The translations under genes and the position numbers were made by a program. DNA of 39,748 nt from Fredricksoniimonas sp964643325 (GTDB taxonomy: Bacteria > Omnitrophota > Gorgyraeia > Zapsychrales > Fredricksoniimonadaceae), in contig CAZXSE010000011.1 of assembly GCA_964643325.1 (NCBI GenBank), positions 1-39,748 on the forward strand, written 5' to 3'. Every line of letters starts with the position of its first letter. The first letter of the stretch is position 1. The notes beneath the pieces are model-generated. The model worked only from the letters and a program-made list of their open reading frames with translations. It ran no database searches and had not been told where the DNA came from. Positions 6,358 to 14,742 of the stretch are shown piece after piece.

Positions 6358-7719
6358 ATGTTCTCCCAGTTCTTCAAGGCGTTAGCCACATGCTTCAAGA
6401 TCGAGGACCTTCGCCGTAAGATCCTCTTTACGCTGGGGATCATCGCGATCTATCGCCTGGGATGTTTCATCCCGACGCCCGGCATCAACGGCGCCGAACT
6501 GGCGAAGTTCTTTGACCGCATCCTGGCCACGACCGGCGGCGGTAACGTTTTTACGATCATGAACATGTTCTCGGGGCGTTCGCTCGAGAAACTGACGGTC
6601 TTTTCGCTGGGGGTCATGCCGTATATCTCCAGCTCGATCATCATGCAATTGTTGACCGCCGTTATACCGGCCCTCGAGAAATTGTCGAAGGAAGGCCAGG
6701 CGGGTTACCAGAAGATCAACCAGTACACCCGTTACGGCACCGTTGGGTTGGGGTTGATCCAGGGATTTTTCATTGCTCTTTGGCTTGAAAGCCCGCAGGC
6801 GTTCCAGGGATTGCAGGTGGTTGATAATCCCGGATGGGGATTCCGCCTGACGACCGTGGCGACCCTGACAGCCGGCACCATGATGATCATGTGGCTCGGC
6901 GAGCGTATTCAGGAGCGCGGGGTTGGTAACGGCATGTCGCTCATTATCACGGCGGGCATCCTGTCCGCAGGCCCGGCGGCCGTGGAACAGACGCTCATCC
7001 TGCTCAATCCCAAGACCGCAGGGGCCGCGCAGCTGCAGCCTTTGACGATCCTGATGATGTTCTTCTTTTTGATCACGGTCGTGATGGCAACGACGTTGAT
7101 CACGCAGGCCCAGCGCCGCGTTCCGGTGCAGTACGCGCGCCGTATGGTCGCAGGAGCGGCCACGGGCGGGCAGCAGACCTATATACCGCTGAAGGTCGAT
7201 ACCGCGGGCATCATCGCGATCATCTTCGCGCAATCGATCATCCTTTTTCCGGCGACGATCGCGAGCTTCATACCGAACCAGGGTATCCAGGGATTTGCGT
7301 CCATGCTCGCGCGCGGGCATGTGCTGTATTATTCGCTTTACGCGGGGCTGATCATCTTCTTCTGTTATTTTTACACGGCGATCGTGTTCAATCCCGTGGA
7401 TGTGGCCGAGAACATGAAAAAGCACGGGGGCTTTGTTCCCGGTGTGCGCCCCGGCAAGCAGACTGCGGATTACCTTGATTTTGTCCTGACGCGCATCACG
7501 CTGGTGGGCGCTCTGTTCATTTGCACGATCGCGGTCATGCCGGACGCGATCATGGCTTCCGCCAGGGTCCCTTATCTGGTGGCGTCGTTCTTCGGCGGCA
7601 CAGGTATTCTGATCACGGTCGGCGTCATGCTGGATACGATGAAACAGATCGAAACGCACTTGCAGATGCACAATTATGACGGATTCATGCAATCCGGCCA
7701 TTTAAGGGGAAGACGATGA
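6358..7719 (+). CDS. secY: Protein translocase subunit SecY
   Basis: This 453-residue inner-membrane protein is the channel of the Sec translocon, working with SecE, SecG and SecA. About ten hydrophobic segments are visible, along with hallmark blocks: YRLGCFIPTPGIN in the first helix and plug region, LGVMPYISSSIIMQLL in TM2, GNGMSLIITAGI, and the cytosolic loop RRVPVQYARRMV. It overlaps adk by four bases (ATGA), as often seen at the end of the spc operon. Confidence 0.98.
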   Translation: MFSQFFKALATCFKIEDLRRKILFTLGIIAIYRLGCFIPTPGINGAELAKFFDRILATTGGGNVFTIMNMFSGRSLEKLTVFSLGVMPYISSSIIMQLLTAVIPALEKLSKEGQAGYQKINQYTRYGTVGLGLIQGFFIALWLESPQAFQGLQVVDNPGWGFRLTTVATLTAGTMMIMWLGERIQERGVGNGMSLIITAGILSAGPAAVEQTLILLNPKTAGAAQLQPLTILMMFFFLITVVMATTLITQAQRRVPVQYARRMVAGAATGGQQTYIPLKVDTAGIIAIIFAQSIILFPATIASFIPNQGIQGFASMLARGHVLYYSLYAGLIIFFCYFYTAIVFNPVDVAENMKKHGGFVPGVRPGKQTADYLDFVLTRITLVGALFICTIAVMPDAIMASARVPYLVASFFGGTGILITVGVMLDTMKQIETHLQMHNYDGFMQSGHLRGRR

Positions 7720-8372
7720 TCATCATCCTGCTGGGAGCTCCCGGGGCGGGCAAGGGTACATTGGCGGCAGCGCTCAAGGACCAGTTGGGTGTTCATCATA
7801 TTTCAACGGGCGATCTGATCCGCGCCGAGATCAAGGGCGGCACGGCGATCGGGCTCGAGATCAAGCGTTATGTTGAGAGCGGCGGGCTTGTTCCCGACGA
7901 GGTGGTTACCCGCATGATCGAGGGTAATGTCGCGGCAACGGTCAAGGACGGCAAGGGGTACATGTTTGACGGTTTCCCGCGCACATCGGCCCAGGCGGCC
8001 GACCTTGACAAGGTTTTGACCGCGCATGGGCTGGCTGTTGATCTTGCTCTTTATATGGAAGCGTCCCTTGATGTTGTTCTCGGCAGGCTGACCGGGCGCC
8101 GCGTTTGCCGCGCGTGCGGCAAGCTGTACCATTTGACGAACATGCCATCGAAGAAGCCGGGCGTTTGTGACGCGTGCGGCGGCGAGCTTTATCAGCGCGC
8201 GGATGACAATGAAGCAACGATCAAGAACCGCATGACGGTCTATAACGACAGCACCAAGCCGATCATCGCGCATTACAAGGCGCAGGGCAAGCTCAGGGCC
8301 ATCAATGCCGACGGAGGCGCTGATCAGGTCAAGGCGGCGCTGCTTAAGATATTGAATGAACAAAAAGCCTGA
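7716..8372 (+). CDS. adk: Adenylate kinase, zinc-LID type
   Basis: Adenylate kinase interconverts ATP plus AMP with two ADP. The 218-residue protein has the P-loop GAPGAGKGT at residues 7-15, the AMP-binding DGFPRT block at 85-90 and a long-form LID with four cysteines, C131, C134, C151 and C154, in the pattern CxxC-x16-CxxC. That is the structural zinc site known in Gram-positive and many other adenylate kinases. It is coupled to secY (four-base overlap) and to map (17-base overlap). Confidence 0.98.
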   Translation: MIIILLGAPGAGKGTLAAALKDQLGVHHISTGDLIRAEIKGGTAIGLEIKRYVESGGLVPDEVVTRMIEGNVAATVKDGKGYMFDGFPRTSAQAADLDKVLTAHGLAVDLALYMEASLDVVLGRLTGRRVCRACGKLYHLTNMPSKKPGVCDACGGELYQRADDNEATIKNRMTVYNDSTKPIIAHYKAQGKLRAINADGGADQVKAALLKILNEQKA

Positions 8373-9114
8373 CATCCGCATCAAGACCCCGGAGGAGATC
8401 GCGATACTCCGGGAAGCGGGGAAGATCCTCGCGGGGATAGTCAGTAGTATCAAAAGTTCTTTAAAGATAGGGATGACCACCGGGGATGTCGATGCGGCGG
8501 CCGCGAGCCTGATCGCGCAGGCGGGCGTCCTGCCGGCGTTCAAGGGGTATCACGGTTATCCGGCATGCGCCTGTGTTTCCGTTAACGAAGAGATCGTTCA
8601 CGGGATCCCGGGGCCGCGGGTGATCAAGAGCGGCGATATCGTCAGCATTGATCTCGGCATTGTTTATCAGCAGTATTTTTCTGATATGGCCGTGACGGTC
8701 GCGGTGGGCGAGATGGACGCATCCCGCCAGAAGTTGCTGGATGTCACGCGTCAGGCTCTTTATAAAGGCATTGCGCAGGCGCGCCCGGGTTGTCATCTGG
8801 GCGATGTGTCGCATGCCGTCCAGAAGTACGTCGAGGGTAAGGGGTTCTCCGTGGTGCGTGATTTTGTCGGTCACGGGATCGGCAGAGCGCTTCACGAAGA
8901 TCCGGAAATACCGAATTACGGCCAGCCGGGCACGGGCCCGTTGTTGAAGCCCGGGATGGTCCTGGCGATCGAGCCGATGGTGAACATGGGCACCTATCAG
9001 ACCCGGACGCTCGATGACGGATGGACGGTCGTCACGGCGGATCGCAGGCTTTCGGCCCATTTTGAACATTCGATCGCCGTGACTGACGCGGATGCGTTGG
9101 TCCTAACAGAATGA
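8356..9114 (+). CDS. map: Methionine aminopeptidase, type I
   Basis: This 252-residue M24A metallopeptidase removes the initiator methionine from new proteins. The five metal ligands are visible in their usual contexts: Asp in SIDLG, Asp in FSDMAVTV, His in GHGIGRALHE, Glu in AIEPM and Glu in FEHSIAV. The start at 8356 lies inside adk and matches the family's N-terminal KTPEEIAILREAGKI block. infA follows four bases later, the common secY-adk-map-infA-rpmJ order. Confidence 0.98.
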   Translation: MNKKPDIRIKTPEEIAILREAGKILAGIVSSIKSSLKIGMTTGDVDAAAASLIAQAGVLPAFKGYHGYPACACVSVNEEIVHGIPGPRVIKSGDIVSIDLGIVYQQYFSDMAVTVAVGEMDASRQKLLDVTRQALYKGIAQARPGCHLGDVSHAVQKYVEGKGFSVVRDFVGHGIGRALHEDPEIPNYGQPGTGPLLKPGMVLAIEPMVNMGTYQTRTLDDGWTVVTADRRLSAHFEHSIAVTDADALVLTE

Positions 9115-9118
9115 AACT

Positions 9119-9337
9119 ATGGCCAGAGAAGACCTGATCGAAGTTGAAGGCGTTGTTGAAGAGGCGTTGCCGAACGCCATGTTCCGTGTTGTGCTGGCCA
9201 ATGGCCACAAGGTCCTCGCGCATGTGTCAGGGAAGATGAGGATGAACTTCATCCGCATCATCCCGGGCGATAAGGTAAAGGTCGAATTGACCCCGTACGA
9301 TCTTTCGCGGGGAAGGATAACATACAGGAATAAATGA
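9119..9337 (+). CDS. infA: Translation initiation factor IF-1
   Basis: The 72-residue OB-fold protein has the standard length of IF-1, which binds the 30S A site during initiation. MAREDLIEVEGVVEEALPNA, FRVVLANGH and the closing YDLSRGRITYR are nearly invariant family features. It sits between map and rpmJ with gaps of four bases and one base. Confidence 0.98.
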   Translation: MAREDLIEVEGVVEEALPNAMFRVVLANGHKVLAHVSGKMRMNFIRIIPGDKVKVELTPYDLSRGRITYRNK

Positions 9338-9338
9338 T

Positions 9339-9452
9339 ATGAAAGTCAAATCGTCGGTCAAAAGGATCTGCAATAAATGCAAGATCATCAGGCGTCAACG
9401 TGTTGTGCGCGTGATCTGCGAGAATCCCAAGCACAAACAAAGACAAGGATAA
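9339..9452 (+). CDS. rpmJ: 50S ribosomal protein L36, zinc-type
   Basis: This 37-residue gene runs from the ATG at 9339 to the TAA at 9450-9452. The peptide begins MKVKSSVKRICNKCKI and ends NPKHKQRQG. The zinc ligands C11, C14, C27 and H32 are all present, the C+ form of L36. It begins one base after the infA stop and ends six bases before rpsM, the standard alpha-operon position. The match is unambiguous despite the short length. Confidence 0.97.
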   Translation: MKVKSSVKRICNKCKIIRRQRVVRVICENPKHKQRQG

Positions 9453-9458
9453 GGACCT

Positions 9459-9833
9459 ATGGCAAGAATTTTAGGTATCGACCTGCCCAGGGATAAGCGC
9501 GTTGAAGCGGCGCTTGTTTATATTTACGGCCTCGGGCCGGCGCGCGTGGCGAAGATATTGCAGGCGACGAATGTCGATCCCAACAAGCGTTCCAAGGACC
9601 TGAACGAAGACGAGATCTCCAAGATCACCGCGTTCATCCAGAAGAACTATGTGGTGGAGGGCGACCTGCGCCGCGAGGTCCAGCAGAATATCCGCCAGCA
9701 TATGGATATGGGCACCTATCGTGGCCTGCGTCACCGCAAGGGCCTTCCCGTGCGCGGTCAAAGGACCCGCACGAATTCCCGCACGCGCAAAGGCCGCAAG
9801 GCTTCTGTCGGCGGCATGAAGAAGAAAGAGTAA
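9459..9833 (+). CDS. rpsM: 30S ribosomal protein S13
   Basis: The 124-residue protein begins MARILGIDLPRDKRVEAALV with the helix-two-turn-helix region YIYGLGPARV, and ends with the basic tail that includes YRGLRHRKGLPVRGQRTRTN. S13 contacts the P-site tRNA and forms intersubunit bridges with L5. It begins the alpha-operon section after rpmJ. Confidence 0.98.
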   Translation: MARILGIDLPRDKRVEAALVYIYGLGPARVAKILQATNVDPNKRSKDLNEDEISKITAFIQKNYVVEGDLRREVQQNIRQHMDMGTYRGLRHRKGLPVRGQRTRTNSRTRKGRKASVGGMKKKE

Positions 9834-9847
9834 TAAGGAGTTGATGC

Positions 9848-10294
9848 ATGTCCAAAGATAAGAAGCCCGCAGCGTCGGGGCAGCAGTCAGCTGAGAACAC
9901 CAAGACCGCCACGCGCAAGGCCAAGCAGAAAAAGCGCTCCCTCAAGGGGATCACCAGCGGCATCGTGATGATCAAGGCGACATTCAACAACACGATCATT
10001 ACCATTACCGACAGGCAGGGTAACACGATCGTTTGGGGGACTCCTGGCGTCAGCGGCTTTACCGGTTCCAAGAAATCAACGCCGTTCGCGGCGCAGATCG
10101 CGGCGGGCGAAGCCGCCAAGCGCGCGAAAGAGCTTGGCATTGAAACGGTCGAGGTCCTGGTGAAGGGGCCCGGCTCAGGCCGTGAATCCGCGATCCGCGC
10201 GATCCAGGCGGCGGGTATCCAGGTAACGACGATCCGTGATGTCACCCCGATCCCGCACAACGGCTGCCGTCCGCGGAAGAAGCGCAGGGTATAG
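9848..10294 (+). CDS. rpsK: 30S ribosomal protein S11 with basic N-terminal extension
   Basis: The S11 core is clear: FNNTIITITDRQGNTIVWG, GSKKSTPFAAQIAAGEAA, GPGSGRESAIRAIQ and the terminal TPIPHNGCRPRKKRRV. S11 forms part of the platform and the mRNA exit side of the 30S subunit. At 148 residues it is about 19 longer than E. coli S11; the extra is a Lys/Ala/Gln-rich N-terminus (MSKDKKPAASGQQSAENTK and on). The start is supported by AAGGAG at 9835-9840. Confidence 0.97.
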   Translation: MSKDKKPAASGQQSAENTKTATRKAKQKKRSLKGITSGIVMIKATFNNTIITITDRQGNTIVWGTPGVSGFTGSKKSTPFAAQIAAGEAAKRAKELGIETVEVLVKGPGSGRESAIRAIQAAGIQVTTIRDVTPIPHNGCRPRKKRRV

Positions 10295-10323
10295 TAAGGT
10301 CTCATAGAAAGGAATCTTGATCC

Positions 10324-10932
10324 ATGGCACGTTATACAGGTCCACGTTGTCGTCTTTCCCGCCGGGAGGGTGTTAATCTCGGGTTGAAGAAGAGATGGTC
10401 CCTCGACAAGCGCGAGACGATCCCCGGCCAGCACGGCACGCGGCGCTCCAAACTGTCCAACTACGGGCTGCAGCTGCGCGAGAAGCAGAAAGCCAAACGC
10501 ATTTACGGGCTTCTCGAGAAGCAGTTCCGTAATTATTACCTGAAAGCATCCAGCGCCAAGGGCGTTACGGGAACGGTGCTCTTGCAGATGCTGGAATGCC
10601 GTTTGGACAATGTCATTTACCAGTTGGGTTTTGCGATCACGCGCGCCCAGGGCCGGCAGATGGTTGGCCATGGCCTGGTACGCGTTAACGGCCGCAAGGT
10701 GGATGTGCCTTCTTATCAGGTGCGCGTCAGCGACGTGATCACCTTCAACGACAAGGAAGCCACCCGTAAATATATCGCGAAGAACCTTGAGCTGAACGAA
10801 GGTTGGGCGGTGCCGTCATGGCTTCAGGCCGATAATGACGCGCGCGAAGGCAAGATCATCCGTATCCCGGCGCGCGAGGATATCGCGGTCCCGGTGAATG
10901 AGCAGCTTATCATCGAGTTGTATTCGAAATAA
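10324..10932 (+). CDS. rpsD: 30S ribosomal protein S4
   Basis: The 202-residue protein begins MARYTGPRCRLSRREG and contains the S4-type RNA-binding domain with LECRLDNVIYQLGFA and HGLVRVNGRKVDVPSYQV. Only single cysteines are present near the N-terminus, so this is the zinc-free form. S4 nucleates small-subunit assembly and in E. coli represses the alpha operon. A 29-base leader after rpsK carries AAAGGA at 10309-10314. Confidence 0.98.
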   Translation: MARYTGPRCRLSRREGVNLGLKKRWSLDKRETIPGQHGTRRSKLSNYGLQLREKQKAKRIYGLLEKQFRNYYLKASSAKGVTGTVLLQMLECRLDNVIYQLGFAITRAQGRQMVGHGLVRVNGRKVDVPSYQVRVSDVITFNDKEATRKYIAKNLELNEGWAVPSWLQADNDAREGKIIRIPAREDIAVPVNEQLIIELYSK

Positions 10933-10946
10933 AAAGGAGAGAACCC

Positions 10947-11945
10947 ATGGGTGTCAAATGGCGTGATTTTCAGATGCCAAAGCGTCTTGAATGTGATGAA
11001 GCGTCCTACAACGACCGCTACGGGAAGTTCGTGGCCGAGCCGTTCGAGCGCGGGTACGGGGTCACGCTGGGCAATTCGCTCCGCAGGATCCTCCTTTCCT
11101 CGATCGAGGGCAGCGCGGTCACGTCGATCCGTATTGACGGCGTCGAGCATGAGTTCGCGGCGGTCCCGGGCGTCCTTGAGACGGTCAGTGATATCATCCT
11201 GAACATCAAGGAACTCGTTGTCCGCTCCCATTCCAAAGCGCCCAAGAACATCTATATCAAGGCCAAGAAGAAGGGCGTCATCCAGGCCCGGGACATTATT
11301 TGCGACGAGACCATCGAGGTCCTCAATCCCGATCATCATATCTGCACGATCACGCAGGACATTGAGTTCAACATGGAGCTCGAGGTTTGCCGCGGCCGCG
11401 GTTATGTGCCGGCCGACCAGAACAAGAAAGAAGGCGCCGCCCTGGGGACGATCGCGGTGGACGCCATTTTCACGCCTGTGGCAAAGGTCAATTTCTTCGC
11501 CGAGAACACGCGCGTTGGGCAGCGCACGGATTATGACCGTCTGATCCTCGAGATCTGGACCAACGGCGGCGTGAACCCGAAAGAAGCGCTCTTGTACGCG
11601 GCGAACATCCTGCAGCGCCATCTGGACGTTTTTGTCAGTTACGGCCAGCTTCCTGAAGAAGAGGAAGAAGAGGAAGAAGTTTCTGCCGAAGAGCAGGCGC
11701 TCTATGAAAAGCTGCGCCTTCCGATCTCGGAGCTTGAGCTTTCGGTGCGCAGTTCCAACTGCCTGAAAGAGGCGAACATCAAGTCACTGGCCGAACTGGT
11801 GCGCAAGACCGAGGAAGAACTGCTGGGCTTCCGGAATTTCGGAAAGAAGTCCCTGACCGAGATCGGTGATGTGCTCAAGGCCCATGGATTGGCCCTCGGC
11901 ATGAAGATCGATATGAAAAAGTTAAGAAAGAAGAGTGAATCATGA
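10947..11945 (+). CDS. rpoA: RNA polymerase alpha subunit
   Basis: The 332-residue protein has the complete alpha architecture. The N-terminal dimerisation domain carries FVAEPFERGYGVTLGNSLRR and LLSSIEGSAV. A Glu-rich linker at about residues 233-245 precedes the C-terminal domain, with ELSVRSSNCLKEANI and LLGFRNFGKKSLTEI for UP-element and activator contacts. AAGGAG at 10934-10939 supports the ATG at 10947. It overlaps rplQ by four bases, the canonical rpoA-rplQ arrangement. Confidence 0.98.
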   Translation: MGVKWRDFQMPKRLECDEASYNDRYGKFVAEPFERGYGVTLGNSLRRILLSSIEGSAVTSIRIDGVEHEFAAVPGVLETVSDIILNIKELVVRSHSKAPKNIYIKAKKKGVIQARDIICDETIEVLNPDHHICTITQDIEFNMELEVCRGRGYVPADQNKKEGAALGTIAVDAIFTPVAKVNFFAENTRVGQRTDYDRLILEIWTNGGVNPKEALLYAANILQRHLDVFVSYGQLPEEEEEEEEVSAEEQALYEKLRLPISELELSVRSSNCLKEANIKSLAELVRKTEEELLGFRNFGKKSLTEIGDVLKAHGLALGMKIDMKKLRKKSES

Positions 11946-12472
11946 GACACGGCGTTGCTGGAAAGAAATTCGGCCGCAACCAGACACTGCGCGCGGCAAC
12001 ATTGCGCGACCTGGTCAAGGCATTGCTGATCCACCAGACCATCCGCACGACGAAGGTCAAGGCGGGCGAGGCGCGCAAGCTGGCCGACAAGATGATCACG
12101 CTCGGCAAGAAGAACACGCTGGCCGCGAAGCGTCGCGCGTTCGCGCTCTTGTGCGATCACGGCGTCGTCAGCGATCTTTTCAACAAGGTCGCGCCGATGT
12201 TCCACAGCCGTCATGGCGGATATACGCGCATCATCAAGCTGGCTGTGAATCGCCAGGGCGATAATGCCGAGATGGTGATCCTTGAGCTGACCGAAAGGTC
12301 CCCGGAAGAGCCCAAGAAGGGCGATGCCAAGGCTGCCCAGGCTGATGTCAAGAAGGTCGAAGATGCGGTCGTTGTCGGCGAGAAAGCGGCGGCAAAGAAG
12401 CCCGCCGCGAAGAAACCGGCGAAGAAATCCGCGGATAAAGGTGACGCCAAGGTAAAGAAAACCTCTAAATAA
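11942..12472 (+). CDS. rplQ: 50S ribosomal protein L17 with Lys/Ala tail
   Basis: Residues 1-120 match L17: MRHGVAGKKFGRNQTLRAAT, the LLIHQTIRTTKVKAGEAR block and HSRHGGYTRIIKL. L17 lies near the tunnel exit. Residues from about 120 to 176 are an added low-complexity tail with AAAKKPAAKKPAKK and many Lys, Ala and Asp residues; most L17 proteins stop near residue 118-130. It is the last ribosomal gene of the cluster, and no terminator-like hairpin separates it from the aminotransferase 12 bases on. Confidence 0.97.
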   Translation: MRHGVAGKKFGRNQTLRAATLRDLVKALLIHQTIRTTKVKAGEARKLADKMITLGKKNTLAAKRRAFALLCDHGVVSDLFNKVAPMFHSRHGGYTRIIKLAVNRQGDNAEMVILELTERSPEEPKKGDAKAAQADVKKVEDAVVVGEKAAAKKPAAKKPAKKSADKGDAKVKKTSK

Positions 12473-12484
12473 GGATAAGCGTTC

Positions 12485-13654
12485 ATGGCTGTCAGGATCA
12501 ATTCCCGCATCGCCGGAGTGCTTGGCTCAACGACCCTTGCGATCACCGCGCGGGCCAATGAGCTCAAGGCCCAGGGCGTTGATGTGGTGAGTTTTGCGGC
12601 GGGCGAACCTGATTTTGACACGCCTGATAATATCAAACAAGCCGCCATCAAGGCGATCAACGGCGGCTTCACCAAGTACACTCCTTCTATTGGCACTGAA
12701 GAACTTCGCGTCGCCATCTGCGCGAAGCTCAAGCGCGACAACGGGCTTGATTACAAGCCCGGGCAGATCATCGTCGGGTGCGGCGCCAAGCATTCCATTT
12801 TCAATACGGTCATGGTCCTGTGCGACGCGGGCGACGAAGTTCTCATCCCGGCGCCGTATTGGGTCAGTTATCCGGAAATGGTCAAGGTGGCCGGCGCGAC
12901 CACCGTTCTCATCCAGACGGCCAAGGCCAACAACTTCAAGATCACGGCGCAGCAGCTGGCAGCGGCGATCACCCCGCGTACGCGCCTGCTGATCCTCAAT
13001 TCACCTTCAAACCCGACGGGCGCTGTTTATTCCAGGAAAGAGCTGGAGGCGATCGCCGCGGTCTGCGTCAAGCATGATATCTATGTGATCTCCGATGACA
13101 TTTATGAGAAGTTGATCTATACGGATGAGCCTTTCACGTCCATCGGGTCGCTGGGCAAGGATATCTTTGATCGCACCATTACGATCAACGGCATGTCCAA
13201 GGCGTATTCCATGACCGGATGGCGTATCGGTTATGCCGCGGGCCCCGCAGAGATCATGAACCCCATGAAGAACCTGCAGGATCACTCGACGTCAAACCCG
13301 GTCTCGATCAGCCAGAAGGCCGCGCTGGCGGCCCTGCAGGCCCCCGAGGATGCCATCAAGGCCATGCGTGACGAGTTCAAGGCGCGCCGCGACCTGATGA
13401 TGTCCTTGATCGATGGACTTGACGGGGTCAGCTACATCAAGCCTGAAGGGGCTTTCTATCTTTTCTGTGATATATCCAAATACGGCACATCTGCCGAGGT
13501 GGCCAAGAAGATCCTTAATGAAGTGAATGTGGCCGTCATCCCTGGTGATGGGTTCGGCGCGGAAGGGTATGTGAGGATGACATTCTGCACATCCCAGGAA
13601 CGTATCCGCGAAGGGGTGGCCCGCATCAAGGAATGGATCGCACGATCCAGATAA
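12485..13654 (+). CDS. aspC: Class I aminotransferase, probable aspartate aminotransferase
   Basis: The 389-residue fold-type I PLP enzyme resembles the subgroup 1-gamma (Ib) aspartate aminotransferases of Bacillus and Thermus type. Visible features are SFAAGEPDFDTP near residue 36, ILNSPSNPTGAVYS at about 170-183, SDDIYEKL at 203-210 and the Schiff-base lysine K239 in TINGMSKAYSMTGWRIGY. It would exchange the amino group between aspartate and 2-oxoglutarate; related members use prephenate, alanine or aromatic substrates, which cannot be separated by eye. It reads on directly from rplQ and ends eight bases before the PilT-like gene. Confidence 0.9.
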   Translation: MAVRINSRIAGVLGSTTLAITARANELKAQGVDVVSFAAGEPDFDTPDNIKQAAIKAINGGFTKYTPSIGTEELRVAICAKLKRDNGLDYKPGQIIVGCGAKHSIFNTVMVLCDAGDEVLIPAPYWVSYPEMVKVAGATTVLIQTAKANNFKITAQQLAAAITPRTRLLILNSPSNPTGAVYSRKELEAIAAVCVKHDIYVISDDIYEKLIYTDEPFTSIGSLGKDIFDRTITINGMSKAYSMTGWRIGYAAGPAEIMNPMKNLQDHSTSNPVSISQKAALAALQAPEDAIKAMRDEFKARRDLMMSLIDGLDGVSYIKPEGAFYLFCDISKYGTSAEVAKKILNEVNVAVIPGDGFGAEGYVRMTFCTSQERIREGVARIKEWIARSR

Positions 13655-13662
13655 GGGGCCCC

Positions 13663-14739
13663 ATGGCTGTCGAGCTCAGGGAACTTCTTCTTGCCAGTAT
13701 CAGCCAGAACGCGTCCGACCTGCATTTGACCAATGACATGCCTCCGGTGCTGCGTATCGACGGTGAACTTGTGCCGTTGAAGTACGAGCCCATGACCGAA
13801 GAAAGCCTCAAGCGCATGATCTATGGCGCGCTCACGGATACGCAAAAAGTCCAGTTTGAGGAAGAGAAGGAGCTGGATTTCTCACTGGCCATGCAAGGCT
13901 TGGACCGTTTTCGCGTGAATGTCCATCAGCAGCGCGGCTGTGTCGAGGCCGCTTTCCGCCGCGTCCCTCTTTTTATCCCGAGCATGGAAGAATTGAAGTT
14001 GCCGCCGGTCCTTTACACGCTGGCGCGCAAACCCAACGGGCTTGTCCTGGTGACCGGGCCGACCGGCATGGGCAAATCAACGACCCTGGCGGCCATGGTC
14101 CAGCTGATCAACACCGAAGAACATTGCCTGGTCATGTCCATCGAGGACCCGATCGAGTTCCTGCACACCAACAAGAAGGCGATCATCAAGCAGCGTGAGG
14201 TTTACAAGGATACGCATTCGTTCGCGGAAGCGCTCAAGCGCTGCCTGCGTCAGGACCCTGATGTTATTGTGGTTGGCGAGATGCGCGACCTTGAGACGAT
14301 ATCGACGGTGCTGACCGCGGCCGAGACGGGCCATTTAGTCCTGGCCACATTGCATACACCGGACGCGCCGCAGACCATTGAACGCATCATCGACGTGTTT
14401 CCGCCCTACCAGCAGCAGCAGGTGCGCCAGCAGCTGGCGTCTTGTTTGCAGGGCGTTGTTTCCCAGCGGTTGATGCCCCGTGCTTGCGGCAAGGGCAGGG
14501 CGCTGGGCCTTGAGATCATGGTCGCCACGCCCGCCATCCGCAATATGATCCGCGAGCAGGCGGTTGAGCAGATCCCCACGGCCATGCAGACCGGGGCGCA
14601 ATTCGGCATGAAGACCATGGACCGCTCGCTCAAGGAGCTTGTGGAGACGGGACAGATCTCGCTGGATACGGCGCTCACGAATGCCAAGAATATCGAGGAA
14701 CTGCGCCAGTTCCTGAAATTCCCTCAGACGAAAGGTTGA
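13663..14739 (+). CDS. pilT: PilT-family type IV pilus retraction ATPase
   Basis: The start is placed at the ATG at 13663, just after AAGGGG at 13653-13658; an upstream ATG at 13633 lies inside the aminotransferase and adds ten unrelated residues. The 358-residue product has the PAS-like N domain with SQNASDLHL and RIDGELVPL. It then has Walker A GPTGMGKST (132-140), the Asp box MSIEDPIEF, Walker B DPDVIVVGEMRD (198-209) and the His box GHLVLATLHT, all PilT hallmarks. PilT hexamers power pilus depolymerisation and twitching. No pilin or pilB gene adjoins it. Confidence 0.92.
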   Translation: MAVELRELLLASISQNASDLHLTNDMPPVLRIDGELVPLKYEPMTEESLKRMIYGALTDTQKVQFEEEKELDFSLAMQGLDRFRVNVHQQRGCVEAAFRRVPLFIPSMEELKLPPVLYTLARKPNGLVLVTGPTGMGKSTTLAAMVQLINTEEHCLVMSIEDPIEFLHTNKKAIIKQREVYKDTHSFAEALKRCLRQDPDVIVVGEMRDLETISTVLTAAETGHLVLATLHTPDAPQTIERIIDVFPPYQQQQVRQQLASCLQGVVSQRLMPRACGKGRALGLEIMVATPAIRNMIREQAVEQIPTAMQTGAQFGMKTMDRSLKELVETGQISLDTALTNAKNIEELRQFLKFPQTKG

Positions 14740-14742
14740 TCT

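Noticed and set aside
6382..7701. A 439-codon open frame on the minus strand opposite secY
   Set aside because: It is fully antisense to an unmistakable secY, has no family motif and is rich in His, Arg and Asp, as expected when GC-rich codons are read backwards.
12380..12470. Repeat-like DNA in the 3' end of rplQ
   Set aside because: The repetition follows from Ala-Lys-Pro codons in the protein tail and is not a separate DNA repeat.
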